From Lunularia cruciata (taxonomy: Eukaryota > Streptophyta > Marchantiopsida > Lunulariales > Lunulariaceae): a stretch of DNA of 64,000 bases. This document shows, one piece after another, positions 12,011-23,497 of this stretch (position 1 is its first letter; each line of letters opens with the position of its first letter). The notes beneath the pieces are model-generated. The model searched no databases, was not told the DNA's origin, and was given only the letters and a program-made list of their open reading frames with translations. Location: contig OX419761.1 in the NCBI GenBank assembly GCA_948567375.1, forward strand, positions 41,516,243 through 41,580,242. Reading direction: 5' to 3'. The translations under genes were made by a program, and so were the position numbers.

Positions 12011-12715
12011 TCTATGGTGTATAGACCTTCCCTAAAGCTCTCACCAAACAAAAAAAATCTCCCTTTGCTTATCCAATAGGACTACCCTAGGTGTAAACTA
12101 CACTTGCTCAAAGGCTGGTCTAGTTGGTAATTTCTCCAATCTAGTTGTTACTACTTTTTATAAACCATTGGTTGTTGAGTGGATCCCATGCTCCTGAGCC
12201 AAGTTAGCTCCACTATTAACCACCTTTGCTTTAATAATAGGAACCACATCATCCCTACTCTCACAAAGCGTGGCAGCCAATTGGAACACTAGTGTTGGAT
12301 AAACTCTCAATGTACATATGTCACTAGTTGAGAACAAAGGATAGCGCATAATCAATTGATCCGCCCCTACCATCAAGCTAGATTCAATTTGTGTAGTAGT
12401 AGGTGGTTGAATAGTAGGTAGTCCATCATGCGCCCCATCACCACCTACCACACTTGCAATAGGATGTCTAAGAGCTATGTATGTCATCAATAATACCTCA
12501 GAGTTTGTAAAAGATTGGGGAAGTCTGACATGTCTACCAGCCTCTCCTCTCTATGGGTCCAACTCCATTGATGCTCCTCTAGAGGCTGGAGCACATACTG
12601 CACTCCTAATCATTGTGGCAGATGCATCCACTTGTGTTGCTCCATACACAAAGTCCAATACATCTCTATCACTTGCATATGAAGTGGATGCCTCAACACT
12701 CAAATCTAATCTCCT
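12011..12715 (-). pseudogene. Element E gag-protease spacer
   Basis: Open frame at 12490-12158 with low-complexity sequence and no recognised domain. It lies between the zinc-knuckle part of Gag and the protease. Confidence 0.4.
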
Positions 12716-14074
12716 CTAAGTTATGGCCATGCTAGCCAATCTTTGCTCCAACTGCTCAATCCGAGTAGCCATGGTTGTATCAAAAGTAAGAGCAAGTATT
12801 GCACCTCTACCAGGTGTGGATCCTCTACCACCACCTTTACCACCTTGTCTTCCATGACTTGGAGCTCCTCTACCACTTGTCATAGCAGCCTTACCACTCC
12901 GCAACTTTTGGTGTAGATCAAAGCATTGGTCACTAGTAAGACCAAATCTATGGCAATGCTCATATCGTCTTTATGCTAGTTGTGATGCATTAGAGGTATC
13001 AAGTCTACTGCCTTGAGTGCACTCTCTCTTGTGGTGAGGTTCACCATACATCCAACAAGCAACACCACTACTCACTGGTTGCTACTGACCAAAAAATGAA
13101 AGTAAGGGTCCAGCTACACTATGTCTTCCACTTGCTCTGTAGGATTTGAGTTGTCTACCTTGTCCTTAGAAACCAACATGGCATGGTGCACTCTACTACA
13201 CTCTGGAAGAAGAAAAAATTGTGAATGACATCTCCCTACCAAATCCATATGCCACCACTCTCTCCTCCACCATGTTGAGCTCAATACATTCAGCCAAACC
13301 AAAGACTATTGCCAAAGTAGGTGAAGTAGCTTGTAACAACATAACATCAAGAACTCTACATCATAACTCTCTATCCAATATCCCATACCAAAACTGGACT
13401 GCTTGCACCTTAGTAACTCCTTGAGTAAAACTGATCAACCATCTCATGCCAATGTATGCCTTATGTAGGCTCTTTCTAGCCTTCTATTGGAACTCCTACA
13501 AGCTCCTAAGCTTGTTAGTCCACACTCCTTGGTAGTTTTGCCTTAAACAATAAAAGAACTCTACCATGAGGTTAAACCCCAATACTACACCACCTCCTGT
13601 AGTAGTACTTCCACTCATAGTAGCACCATCTTCAAGAGATCCACCAATGATACTAGAGCTAGAACTTGTGAGTATTACCAATCTACCCTTAGAAACTAAG
13701 CTTGAAGTGATAGAGACATAGTTTGGAGACCAATATTGTCTCCATAGCTCAATCTCCTCCAAGTGAGCTCTCTTGAACTCATGGCAATCGCCCATTGGTG
13801 GACCCTCCAAGTTTTGAAATAACTCCTTCCATGCTATGAAGGGTGTGAACAAAGTTGGGTTCCATATCAGCTACACATCACACCAACTATCAAACTCTTG
13901 GAGGAAGTCATCCAACTCAATGGTACCCATTGTACTAGAGTAATGCCTTGGGCCTTTGGCGGCCCCATAAATCTTGTCCATGTCCCACAACAACAATGTG
14001 AACACACCAAATGCACTCTCAATTGAATCAACTCTTATGTCAAACTCCAACTTAGAGTCAATCTCCTCCCTCAT
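12716..14074 (-). pseudogene. gag: Element E gag
   Basis: Gag-like frames run from 14074 leftward: an acidic N-terminal part with ELDDFLQEFDSWCDV, a capsid-type part with CHEFKRAHLEEIELWRQYW and a spacer rich in Ser and Gly. Near 12970-12900 is a degenerate zinc knuckle (HCHRFG and SDQCFDLH). A basic Gly/Arg-rich tail with GRQGGKGGGRGSTPGRG and a short coiled-coil-like RIEQLEQRLASM follow. Several stops and frameshifts break it. Low-complexity, basic, knuckle-containing sequence ahead of a protease is typical of Gag; the sequence itself is poorly conserved. Confidence 0.65.
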
Positions 14075-15670
14075 TGGGACTTGAAAAGTAGGTTGATATC
14101 AAGTGCCACTCCAAGTAAACCCATTGTGTACTATAATGTTATCTCCTCTTGAATCCCCAAAGAACTTTGTCGTGATAAAGTAATCAAAAACTACAACTTG
14201 CAATTATAACCACCGTATTTACCCCACCAAGGATCACCACCAAGTGCCAACACTATCAACTAAATGTCACCCACTAATGTAACTCTAATTACAACAACTA
14301 CACTAAGGCAAAGAGCAACTTGTAACCTGCTATCACAACATGCACTCTTACAACCTGTAGGTCATCACATCTTGCCTCACTAGAGAGAAACATAAGTAGT
14401 CTGATTGGTCATCACTCCAACCTCAATACTGAGAGCACACCAGAGCACCAACGCTCTAAAGTCAGGGCACCTCACACAAACATGGTGCACAAACAAGAAG
14501 TAGACAATAGAGGGAGTCCAATCACAAGAAATCTAAGCAAAAACCTTCCATCTCACAAATCAACACTGGATTGACTCTTCTACCATTTGGCATTTGACAC
14601 AATACAAGTTATCTACTTCTTAAGCTACCAAGATCACCAAGAATGGGATCAAATTTTCTCTCCTAGCCAAAGCCACAAGTGTATAGATAACAATAAAGAA
14701 ATCACTAAGACAACAAGTGAGGGTGGACCAATTGGCTAGGGCACTACTCTAAGAACTAGAGATCTAGGGGTAAAACCCTATTGCGCACAATCTAGTAGGG
14801 TTGTGCAAATTTTGCCAAACAATGTCCAAAATCTACTCTAAACTAGCTAGCTTCATGCCAACAAGCTAGCTTGCTGGCCCTTCTAGGCCTTTGTAGCCTC
14901 TCATAGCCCATAGCTCTATGCCTCAAAGCCTTTAAATGCCAAATGAGGCTTTTCTTTTTGCCACTTCAAACCCTCTCTAAATCTGGCAAAACTCCTCCAA
15001 ATTTAGCCAAAATATGACATAAACTCCAACAAAAATCTAACATAAATCCCTAAATTTTGCTAACTACAAAATCCTCCACTAAATCTTCATTGGATCTAAA
15101 TTATATAGATATGATTCTCCATTTTTGTAATTCACGAAGATAAGTTTCCAATTCTACCTTCAATTTCACTTTTTGAGCTCAACTCACACCAAATTGGTCT
15201 TGCTTTCACCTCTTGAGCTCAAAATGACAACTATTGCTTGAAAATAGCTTCTCTTTGCACAAAATTTGGCTAGTGCTTTTGCACACCGTCTGCCTCACTA
15301 CCAAATTTGCATCAATTGAATGAGCTTCTGCACACTAGGGAAAATTCAAACTCCAAAAGCTACCAACAATTAGTAAGTCTTGGAGATACCACCAACACTC
15401 TTAGTTCATGCACTCGATTTCCACCGACCTCACTTCTCTAATGTAATCAATTTGTTTACACAACTTGAATCACAGTCAATAAGATCAGTACTTGATATGT
15501 CACTCAATAATCTGCCAACAATTGAGCACTAATTACAATCAAGCCACAACCACTCTAGCTAAAAGAATCCATGTGATGCTTGCCGGTCTTTGTCCACCAT
15601 AGCCAAGAACTCAAAGGCTTAACATCAAAGAAGTGAGCTCTTTGGAGCTGTACTTTGAAATTATACCCCA
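14075..15670. other. 5' leader of element E, non-coding
   Basis: Between gag and the right direct repeat. Stops are dense in all frames and no exon or RNA gene is recognised. It is probably the 5' leader, and possibly the decayed remainder of a longer LTR. A primer-binding site could not be identified. Confidence 0.45.
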
Positions 15671-15884
15671 TGGTCTCCAACCCTAACGATGTCGTTGACG
15701 GCACACCCAATGGTGCAAAAGGTGCAAGTGATGGTGGGCCCCACCATATAATTAGTACCCCAAACTCAAAATCTGACCATCAATAAGTAATCTATGAGTA
15801 ACTACCAAAATACTCTTGACTACCAATGCTACTACTCTAGAGTCTGAGCAATCTAGGTATGATGCTACAAATGGCATGATAGCT
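15671..15884 (-). repeat. Right 214-bp direct repeat of element E (candidate 5' LTR)
   Basis: Partner of 6489-6702, same length and same order of landmarks. The sequence to its right does not continue the family A gag that lies left of the other copy, so the element's insertion site is not simply closed. This weakens the LTR reading. Confidence 0.55.
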
Positions 15885-16450
15885 CTCAAACTTATAGTCC
15901 AAATCTTTCTATCATTGGCATCCAATGGTTGAGTAGTGGGTGGGAAGTCACTCTCTAGACATGCAAAGCATTACCTAAGAAGTCCTTCTCATGCATGCAA
16001 AGCCCTTGCTGAAGATGAGCAGTCTCCCATGAATACAAATAGCAATTGTTTATCCAAGTGGTGGTGCATTTGAATTGATGTATGTCCTTTAGATGCAATG
16101 ATGTCCAAGCTCAAGGTCTTTAGAGGCAAAGGTCCTTCATACATGTATTCTTTGTCCTTGACCACCATTTAGACTTGTCTCATTTGGCATTGTTCCTTTG
16201 AAGGGCCTTAAGCTTTGTACTTTTTTCCCTTGTACTTTTGCATGAACATCACTCTAAAGGAAACTTCAACTAAAATTTTTTCCTTCTTTAACAAGAAATT
16301 ATTTTTCCTTATAAGATAAAAGTTGAGAGTAAGATTAATAGAAAAAAAAATCAAGTTTAAAAATGTGGGTACCATGTACACCCTCCTCAAATGTGAGCAT
16401 CCTTGTGAACACGAGGATTTTTTGTCCATTCAACCTTAATCATAGTATCT
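15885..16450. other. Probable 3' end of element C, unresolved
   Basis: AT-rich DNA between the right repeat of E and the integrase fragment of element C. A 73-residue minus-strand open frame (16429-16208) has a hydrophobic stretch but no recognised domain. By position it is likely 3' untranslated or LTR sequence of element C. Confidence 0.35.
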
Positions 16451-17628
16451 TTGGACTTGCCAACCATTCACTTAGGTGGCAAACAAGTTTCCTTCTAGAT
16501 TAGCTAATTGTAAAGATCCATTGTTATAGACGTTGATAGACCTTGACTACTTGATATGGTCCTATCAGCTTCCTAATGAAGATTTTGTATTGATTATCAT
16601 ATTAAAAGACTAAACTTTCCTTATGCAACCATTGACAATTTGATCTTCTTGTAACGATTCTCCTTCTTTCACAATTGGTTAATCTTCATATGCTCATGCA
16701 ATTTGTCTCTCTTCTCTTCTAGAAACAATAGCTATTGCATCCACAGGTCATGGCACTCCTCTTTGGACAATTACTCTTTGGAGAGGATCTTATAAGCACC
16801 TCCAAGTGGTAAGATTAGATGTAACCCAAGTAGTAAGTCTACTTTGTAGTGATCTTCTAAGTGGTGCGATAGGCCATAAAGCTACAAGCAACTTAGTATC
16901 CCAATCATATGCATAGCTGATAGTTAGCTTGTTTAAGATCTTATAGAAGGGGCTAATTAGTCTTCTCTATTAAGCCATTTGTTCTTTGGGTTGTAGGGTG
17001 TGCTCTTTTGATGCTTAATTTGAAAATACTTCATGAGAGACTCTACTAGGCTATTCAAGAAATGCACTCCCTTGTGATTGACCAATTACAAAGGAAACTC
17101 ATACTAGGAGATGATATTGTGAAGGAAAATTTTTGCTACCATTTCAATGTCATCCCTCCAAGTGGCTTTGGCTTTGACCATCTTTGTTGCATAGTTTATG
17201 TAGACCGCAATAGATCTCTTTTGAGTGTTCTTCATAATATGCTAAATTGGACCTACAAAGTATATTCCCTATTCTCCAAATGGTTTTAATTGTAGGATAG
17301 GTCTCAAGGGTCATTGAGTGGTTGAAATGGATCTTTCTAGTTTTTTTACACATCATACCTCTTGATATATTCATACACATCCTTGTACATGGTTTGCTAC
17401 CAATAGCAAATTTTAAGGATCCTTGTTATGTTTTCTCAAAGTGTAATGACCTCCTATGGCTTGAACATGAAAGGATTGAATCACTCCTCCCACTCCTCCC
17501 ATTTCATGTGATTCAATACCACACCAAAGAACCTTGTCCCTTGCCATCTTGAATAAAACATTCCACTTAAGTTAATACATCCCATCTTGTGAAAGAAGAT
17601 TTATCTTTGCTCCAAATCTATCCCTTTG
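16451..17628 (-). pseudogene. Element C integrase fragment
   Basis: In minus orientation the segment 17380-17150 has MCKKTRKIHFNHSM and SKEIYCGLHKLCNKDGQ, a decayed version of the integrase stretch between the zinc finger and the first catalytic aspartate (CQRxGKIxF..MPL; ..YI.VCTDY.TKW.EA). Further left the text decays. This is the 3' part of element C; family A was inserted at 17628, and the matching RNase H side resumes at 24246. Confidence 0.65.
17624..17628. repeat. Target-site duplication of element A, left copy
   Basis: CTTTG directly before the TG of the 5' LTR, identical to the five bases after the 3' LTR at 24241-24245. Confidence 0.9.
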
Positions 17629-18368
17629 TGTAATACCAAGAGCTAGCCATATGATCTAAATGTGAAATTTGGTTTGGTAAAATCTAGAATGATGTTATAC
17701 ATGATGGTTGAAATAGATCAGATAGAAGTATCACCAAAAGAGTACTTCTACTAATAGGGCAGAAACCGAAATAGACTTGAGAACCTTAGAACCAATAGCT
17801 AGACATATGATTTCAAGGTGAGAATTGGTTTGGTAATATCTAGAAGGATGTTACACATGATGGACTAAACAGATCAGAAATAGGTATCACCAAAAGGGGA
17901 CTTTTACTAATAGAGTAGGAACCAAAATATGCTTGAAATCTTTGAAGGCAATTTTGGAGGCCTAAACGGATGAATTAGGCCTCAAAAATGTGCAGAACCC
18001 CCCCTCCTATAGAGGAAAGGTTGGCATTCCCTCCCCCTTGCTTTGTCTTGTCAAGAGCTTTCCAACGGTACCTTACTCATGTGATTCTGAGATTCCTATA
18101 GGAAGATTCCCTAAAAGATTCCCTCCGGTTAAAGCTTGTTTGACCAACCAGATAGGACCTAGACCAGACATGTCACCCATCCAAGTAATTGATCCAAGGG
18201 TGGATCTTGCTGACATGTCACCTATCTGTGTCCCTAATCCTATGGTGGAGCTTCCTTGGCGGAGATCCTCTTTGTCTATATAATAAAGAGAAGGTGTTCC
18301 CTTGGTGCATCAATTGTTTGAGTGTGCAATCTGTGTTTTCTCTCTTCTCTTGTCCTTGGAGTATTACA
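17629..18368 (+). repeat. Element A 5' LTR (740 bp)
   Basis: Starts TGTAATACC, ends GTATTACA, giving a short inverted end repeat TGTAATAC/GTATTACA. It matches the 3' LTR along its whole length. It contains internally repeated segments such as ATCACCAAAAG and CTAATAG. The TATA-like TATATAAT at 18277 marks the likely U3/R promoter. Confidence 0.96.
18277..18284 (+). promoter_or_regulatory. TATA box of element A LTR
   Basis: TATATAAT about 90 bp before the LTR end, followed by AAAGAG. The same site is kept in the 3' LTR and, as TATATAATAA, in the solo LTR near 33636. Confidence 0.65.
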
Positions 18369-18369
18369 A

Positions 18370-18381
18370 TGGTATCAGAGC
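18370..18381 (+). other. Primer-binding site of element A (initiator Met-tRNA)
   Basis: TGGTATCAGAGC, the standard complement to the 3' end of plant initiator Met-tRNA, one base after the 5' LTR. Confidence 0.92.
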
Positions 18382-18510
18382 AAGTGTTTTAGTCCAAGAG
18401 AGTGGATCACCCCTCTTGGAATATCACAAACTATTGAAACTGAGTAATTTGAGGTGGAGAACATAGAGTAGTTTTGCTAGACTTAGGAAGGACTTTAGAG
18501 AGCGGATGGG

Positions 18511-20060
18511 ATGGATGCACCTGGAGGCCAATTCCCCGCACCTAGCTTTCTATTCTCAAACCCATTCCACATCAAGGTTATGTATATCCAGCGGGAGCAG
18601 ATGAGAGTATCGTTAGTTTATCACTTTGGCGCAAAATTCAGGACAGAGTGATGAACTCACCAAACCCGGTGATTCTACCTGTGGTGATATATGACAGAGA
18701 GTAGGATTTGACAATCTACATTCTATTATGATAAAATGGATATGAATGTCCCAAATCCTCTCCCTTTCAACACTCAAGTAGAAATCCATTATGTAGTGAG
18801 GCCAAAATTGATGTTTAAAGATTTTGTGGTTAGGAATTTTGGTGAGGAGTATTATCAACGAGTGATAGCTTCTGAGGTCCCAATGGTAGTTCCGATAGTT
18901 TGTGCGCCTTCTAGAGTGATTATATTGACCCTGTATTGAAGTAGACATTAGCAATTGAGTGTTGCAGGAACCATGGATCCGCAATTGCAAGAGTTGGTGC
19001 AAGGAATGCAAGGGATGTTGAATGAATTTCGAGAGATTAAGATGACCATGGAGGCATTACAAAGTCAAGTGTAGATCCTTAGGAATGATCAAGCCATGCA
19101 AGAAGAAGAGCCGTCTCAAAACCCAGTACCTGTGATTGAAGTACTTGGAGAGGCATCCGTGCCTACGAACCCTATCAATGATGAAGCCACATTGCTACTC
19201 CGGATGAAGAAGACCTGCAACATCGAACCTTACAAGGGGCAGCGTTCGATGGGAGTAGTGGAAAATTGGATCTTGAGAATGAATCGATATTTCCGATTGT
19301 TCTCAATAGAGATCACAGAGCATGCTACAGGCATGTTTGCAAGTGGGTACTTGACCGATAAAACCCTCACATGGTATGATGCTTGGGAATGATCCATGCT
19401 AGCAGAGAGAAGGGAGGTCACATGGACAACAATGCAAGAAGGACTGCTAAAGAATTTCCAATCGGTGGATTCTTTGCAGATGGCTCGAACCGACTATAGG
19501 GATTGAGACAAAAGAATAGCGTTCAAGAGTATGTGGAGGCTTTTCTGGATCTACAAGTTGCAATTACCGACATGAGTCCAGCAGAGACTCTCGATAATTT
19601 CAAACGAGGGTTGAAAGAGTGGATTTGCCAAGAAGTCATGGTGCAAAATCCTCGCACTGTATTTGAAGCTATTGCTTGTGCACAGAGAATAGCAGGAGCA
19701 TTAGGTAGAGGTGAAGGAGTAGCTCCACCTCAACATTATTGGGCAGAAATGCCACACATGGGTGGACTAGTACCGATGGAATTGGGCAACCTTTGATTCC
19801 GGGATCAAGGAGCACGACCGCTTCAAGGGGAGCGGGGGCGGGCAGAAGAACAAAGAGATGGAGTCCCACAAAGAGAAGGGACTTGAGGAGAACAACGCCT
19901 TTGTTACAATTGTGGCCATATTGGGCACATATCTACCAACTGTTGCACTTGTTTCCCTAGAGGCCCTCGGCCTTTGTTTAGGCAATCTTTGAACAACATG
20001 GAGAGGCACATTGACGAGGAGGAGGTGGAAATCATTTTGGAAAACAAAGATTGCCAGTAA
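18511..20060 (+). pseudogene. gag: Element A gag (broken)
   Basis: The likely start is ATG at 18511 (MDAPGGQFPAPSFLF). The frame is soon broken by stops near 18650 and 18950. The capsid region is at 19096-19392, with GVVENWILRMNRYF and LTWYDAWE (retrotransposon Gag family), a stop follows, and then 19503-19796 with KNSVQEYVEAFLDL and FKRGLKEWICQEV. A complete CCHC zinc knuckle, C-Y-N-C-G-H-I-G-H-I-S-T-N-C, lies at 19902-19943. A related N-terminal gag segment also occurs in the insert at 58221-58424. Confidence 0.85.
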
Positions 20061-20608
20061 ATGTACCTCGTGGCCTTACTGGCTCAATGAGGAAGCAAAG
20101 AAGCAAGGGAAGGAAGAAGAATAATGCGCAACAATCCCAAAAGGCAACCTCACAATTGATTGTCGTGAATAGAATCCTAAAAGGTAATCGAGTGAGAGTA
20201 TTAATAGATCCAGGAGCAATAGAGAATTTCTTGTCTCGCTCTGTTGCAATAAGATTGGGAATGGACCTAGAGAGAGATGGAAGTGAAGAAGTAGAGTTAC
20301 CAAATGGGCAAACAGAAAGGATTGAATCATTACCTAGATGGGTAAGCCTCTCTGTAGGAGAATATCAGGAAGCAATTGAGTGGCGAGTGATACAGTTAGC
20401 TCGTTATGATGCAATTTTAGGCATGCCATGGATGGAGCAGTACAAGCCTATGGTGGATTGGAGGAAGAAAGTAGTGAGAACCCACAAATTGTCAATCATT
20501 GGGGTTAAAGAAAAATCACACAGGCAGAAATTGCCTCTACATGTTGTAGGGACGGAAACTGTCTATAAGACCGATAGATGTTTTATGGGTCTAATAAGAG
20601 AAGTCTAG
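20051..20608 (+). pseudogene. Element A aspartic protease
   Basis: An open frame of 185 codons with a basic N-terminal linker. The active-site region reads VRVLIDPGAIENFLSRSVA, then ILGMPWMEQYKPMVDW near the C-terminus, a standard gypsy protease layout. The active-site triplet is D-P-G where D-S-G or D-T-G is expected, a one-base change that should impair catalysis. The stop TAG at 20608 follows GLIREV, cutting it from RT. Confidence 0.85.
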
Positions 20609-20641
20609 AGTGCACAACTCGATGGACAAATTCCTGAGAAA

Positions 20642-21630
20642 TTGAAGGATGTTGTGGATGAGTTTCAAGATGTCTTTCCCGATGATCTACCCTTAGGATC
20701 ACCACCAAAAAGGCAAGTAAATCACAAAATTGAGACACTTTCGGGGAAGACGCCTCCTTGTAAGGCCCCATATTGCCTATCACCTCATGAGTTGGAGGAG
20801 TGTAAGACTCAAATTGAGGAGATGTTGCAGAAAGGGTTCATCCAACCTAGCATATCACCATATGGGGCCCTTGTCTTGTTTGTGAAGAAGAAGGATGGTA
20901 CAATGCACATGTGCATTGACTATTGAGGTCTCAATCAGCAAATAGTGAAGAACAAATACCCCTTACCTCGCATGGATGACCTGTTTGATCAACTCCATGG
21001 AGCAAGATACTTCACTAAACTGGACTTGCGAAGCGGTTACAATCAAATCCGAATTGTAGAGGAGGATGTGCACAAAACTGCCTTTTGAACCAAGTATGGC
21101 CACTTTGAGTATCTTGTGATGCCTTTTGGCCTCACCAATGCACCTGCCACTTTCATGAGTCTAATGAATGACATATTTTGTCCATACTTGGATAAGTCTG
21201 TTATCGTCTTCTTGGATGATATCTTAGTATACAGTAGCACGATGACAGAACACAAACAACATCTACAAGAGGTCCTCTAGATTCTAAGATAGAATCAGTT
21301 GTACGCCAAAATCTCAAAGTGTGAGTTTGGCAAGTCTGAAGTAGAGTACTTGGGGCATAGAGTAAGTGCAAAGTGCATTCAAGTATTGACAGATAAAATA
21401 GAGGTCATTCAAAAATGGAGTGCCCCAGAAGATCAGACTCAACTTAAGAGCTTCTTGGGATTGATGGGATTCTATCGTAGATTTGTCAAGGACTTCTCCA
21501 AGGTTGCAGAGCCTTTAACGGCACTACTTGGCAAAGGGAAGAAGTGTACATGGGGAACTACACAAGAGTTGGCCTTTCAAGAATTGAAGGCCGCCTTGCT
21601 ACATGCACCAATCTTGAAGTGGTATGACCC
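20642..21630 (+). pseudogene. Element A reverse transcriptase
   Basis: RT motifs are all present in one frame: [71 protein letters not shown], the catalytic box [10 protein letters not shown] near 21210, and VEYLGHRVSA. Four in-frame stops interrupt it: TGA at 20924, TGA at 21086, TAG at 21278 and TAG at 21290. By comparison with the family the first two replace Arg (CGA) and the third replaces Gln (CAG). It is otherwise well preserved. Confidence 0.93.
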
Positions 21631-21975
21631 AAAATGTCCAATCAAGTTGGCTATAGATGCATCAGGCGTAGCAATAGGAGCAGTCATACAACAAGAGTGG
21701 CATGACGGAGGCATCCAATCGCATATTTTTCTCAAAAGTTGTTACCAGTAGAGCGCAACTACCACACCACACAATGAGAAGAGCTGGCAATCGTTCTAGC
21801 AACCAAGCATTGGAAGCACTACTTGGGCGAGAAGGCATTTGTAGTAGAGACAAACCACAAACCTCTAGTCTACCTCGAGACACAGAAGGATCTATCTTGT
21901 CACCAAATTTGGTGGGTAGAGTGGCAATAACGCTTCAACATGACAATCACCTACGTGGAAGGTAAGAAGCAACTT
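21631..21975 (+). pseudogene. Element A RNase H
   Basis: The start of RNase H is clear: KLAIDASGVAIGAVIQQE around 21645-21695, with the first catalytic aspartate. A frameshift and stops follow near 21700-21950; pieces such as YVEGKKQLANAFTRMP at 21946-21993 show the end of the domain leading to integrase. Confidence 0.82.
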
Positions 21976-22977
21976 GCAAATGCATTCACCCGCATGCCAA
22001 TGGCCAACAACTTGGTGGCAGAGGTTAAGATTAACCTTGAATTCTGGCAAGAGATTCTAGCGGCTACAAAAACTGACCCACATATTGTAGAAGCACAATC
22101 ATCCAAAGATGTCACCAGTACCCAAGGACTCACCTTTCGGGATGGTAGATTATGGATCCCAAATGTCCCAGAATTACACACCACCCTCCTAGCGGAATGT
22201 CATGATTCAGCCATTGCAACTCATGTCGGAGTGGACAAGACCTTGGATGCAGTCAAGCGCCATTACTATTGGCCCAAGATGAGCAACGACGTGATAGACT
22301 ATGTGCGTAGCTGCCTACTTTGCCAACAGAACAAAGCTTCTAATCAAGCTCTTGCAGGGCTCCTTCAACCTCTCCCCACTCCTACCCAACATTGGGAACA
22401 AGTGAGTATGGATCTCGTCTGTGAATTACCCAAGACCACCTTAGGGTTTGACTCCATTGTGGTCTTTGTGGACCGGCTCAGAAAAATGATTCATGTATGC
22501 ACTACCACCAAGGAGGTGACCGCTCCACAACTAGCTCAATTATACTTAGATGTAGTCTTTGCTCACCATGGCTTGTCTAGAGTACTCATCACCGATAGAG
22601 GCACCCAATTCACCAGCTTGTTTTGGCGAACACTCTTTGGGTTCTTCAAAACCAAGTTGGCCATATCCACAACTTACCACCCCCAAATAGATGGCCAAAC
22701 AGAGCGGGCTAATTGCACAATTGAAGACATGTTACGCGGCTTCACCTTAGAAGAGCAAGAAAGGTGGGACACCCTACTCCCGTTGGTGGAATTCACTTAC
22801 AACAATTCAGTGAATGCATCCACCCAGGTCACTCCGTTCTTCCTCATGTATGGTGAGCATCCCTTCACACCTTCTAGCTTGATCAAGATCCGTCCAGTGG
22901 CTACCAAGGTCAATGCAGTCAACACATTTGTTTTGAGAATCCAACAAGGTGTGGAGAGCGCCAAGCACAGATTATAG
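21940..22977 (+). pseudogene. Element A integrase
   Basis: A 345-codon open frame, the longest in the window. It has the HHCC zinc finger (ECHDSAIATHVGVDKT then CLLCQQNK), and the catalytic D-D-E triad in VSMDLVCELP, LITDRGTQFTS and DGQTERAN. HYYWPKM and YHPQIDG are typical of gypsy integrases. It ends at TAG 22975, where related proteins have Gln (CAG), so the downstream GPY/F and chromodomain part is separated by a single stop. Confidence 0.94.
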
Positions 22978-23025
22978 ATTGCACAAAATCGACAGAAGCA
23001 GTATGCTGATGCACACCGTCGGCAC

Positions 23026-23484
23026 ATGGAGTTCAATGTTGGGGATCAAGTGTGGCTATCAACAACCAACCTCACATTAGTTGGACCTCGTAAGCTCAGA
23101 CCTCGTTTTATTGAGCCTTTCTCGATTCTTCGTTGCATCGGCGCTGTGGCCTTTCATCTTGAGCTACCACCACACATGAAGATCCATCCAATCTTCCATG
23201 TCTCCATACTATGCAGATATGCTCCCCGATCAGGCCAAGGTCATTCCACACCAGACATTCGACCTTGTCCGACACTCATTAATGGCACAGAGGAATATGA
23301 AGTGGAGCAGATTCTCCAAAAATGCATGTGTGGTACTTGCCACCCGCGGGTGGACTATCTAGTACAATGGAAAGGTTACTCCCTCTATGAAGCCACTTGG
23401 GAGCCCGCTGCCAATTTGGCACATGCACCTGTGTTGGTGCAAGCATTTGAGCAACAATTGCACAACGAGGACGTTGCGTCTTAA
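23026..23484 (+). pseudogene. Element A integrase C-terminus with chromodomain
   Basis: 152 codons in the same frame as the integrase, after one stop. It begins with the GPY/F module (VGDQVWLSTTNL, GPRKLRPRFIEPF, HPIFHVSIL). A chromodomain follows at residues 89-145 (about 23290-23460): EEYEVEQIL, DYLVQWKGYS and EATWEPAANL. The aromatic Tyr, Trp and Trp positions that bind methyl-lysine are kept. The chromodomain defines the chromovirus branch and is thought to target integration to heterochromatin. A natural stop TAA lies at 23482. Confidence 0.93.
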
Positions 23485-23497
23485 AAGGAGGGAGGTT
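23483..23497 (+). other. Polypurine tract of element A
   Basis: AAAAGGAGGGAGG directly before the 3' LTR start, the plus-strand priming site. Confidence 0.85.

Larger units (their letters stand above)
6489..15884 (-). mobile_element. Decayed Ty3/gypsy element E with DNA methyltransferase and PHD-like domains
   Basis: Read on the minus strand, domains occur in the order gag (about 14074-12716), aspartic protease (12010-11686), a cytosine-C5 methyltransferase (11346-10340), RT (9760-8930), RNase H (8930-8480), integrase (8110-7640) and a PHD-like zinc finger (7105-6971). Order and motifs are those of a Ty3/gypsy pol, with the methyltransferase inserted between protease and RT, and a PHD-like finger in the C-terminal place where chromoviruses carry a chromodomain. 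Frameshifts and stops are frequent, so the element is not autonomous now. It lies between 214-bp direct repeats that may be LTRs or parts of LTRs; I found no convincing target-site duplication. Confidence 0.85.
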
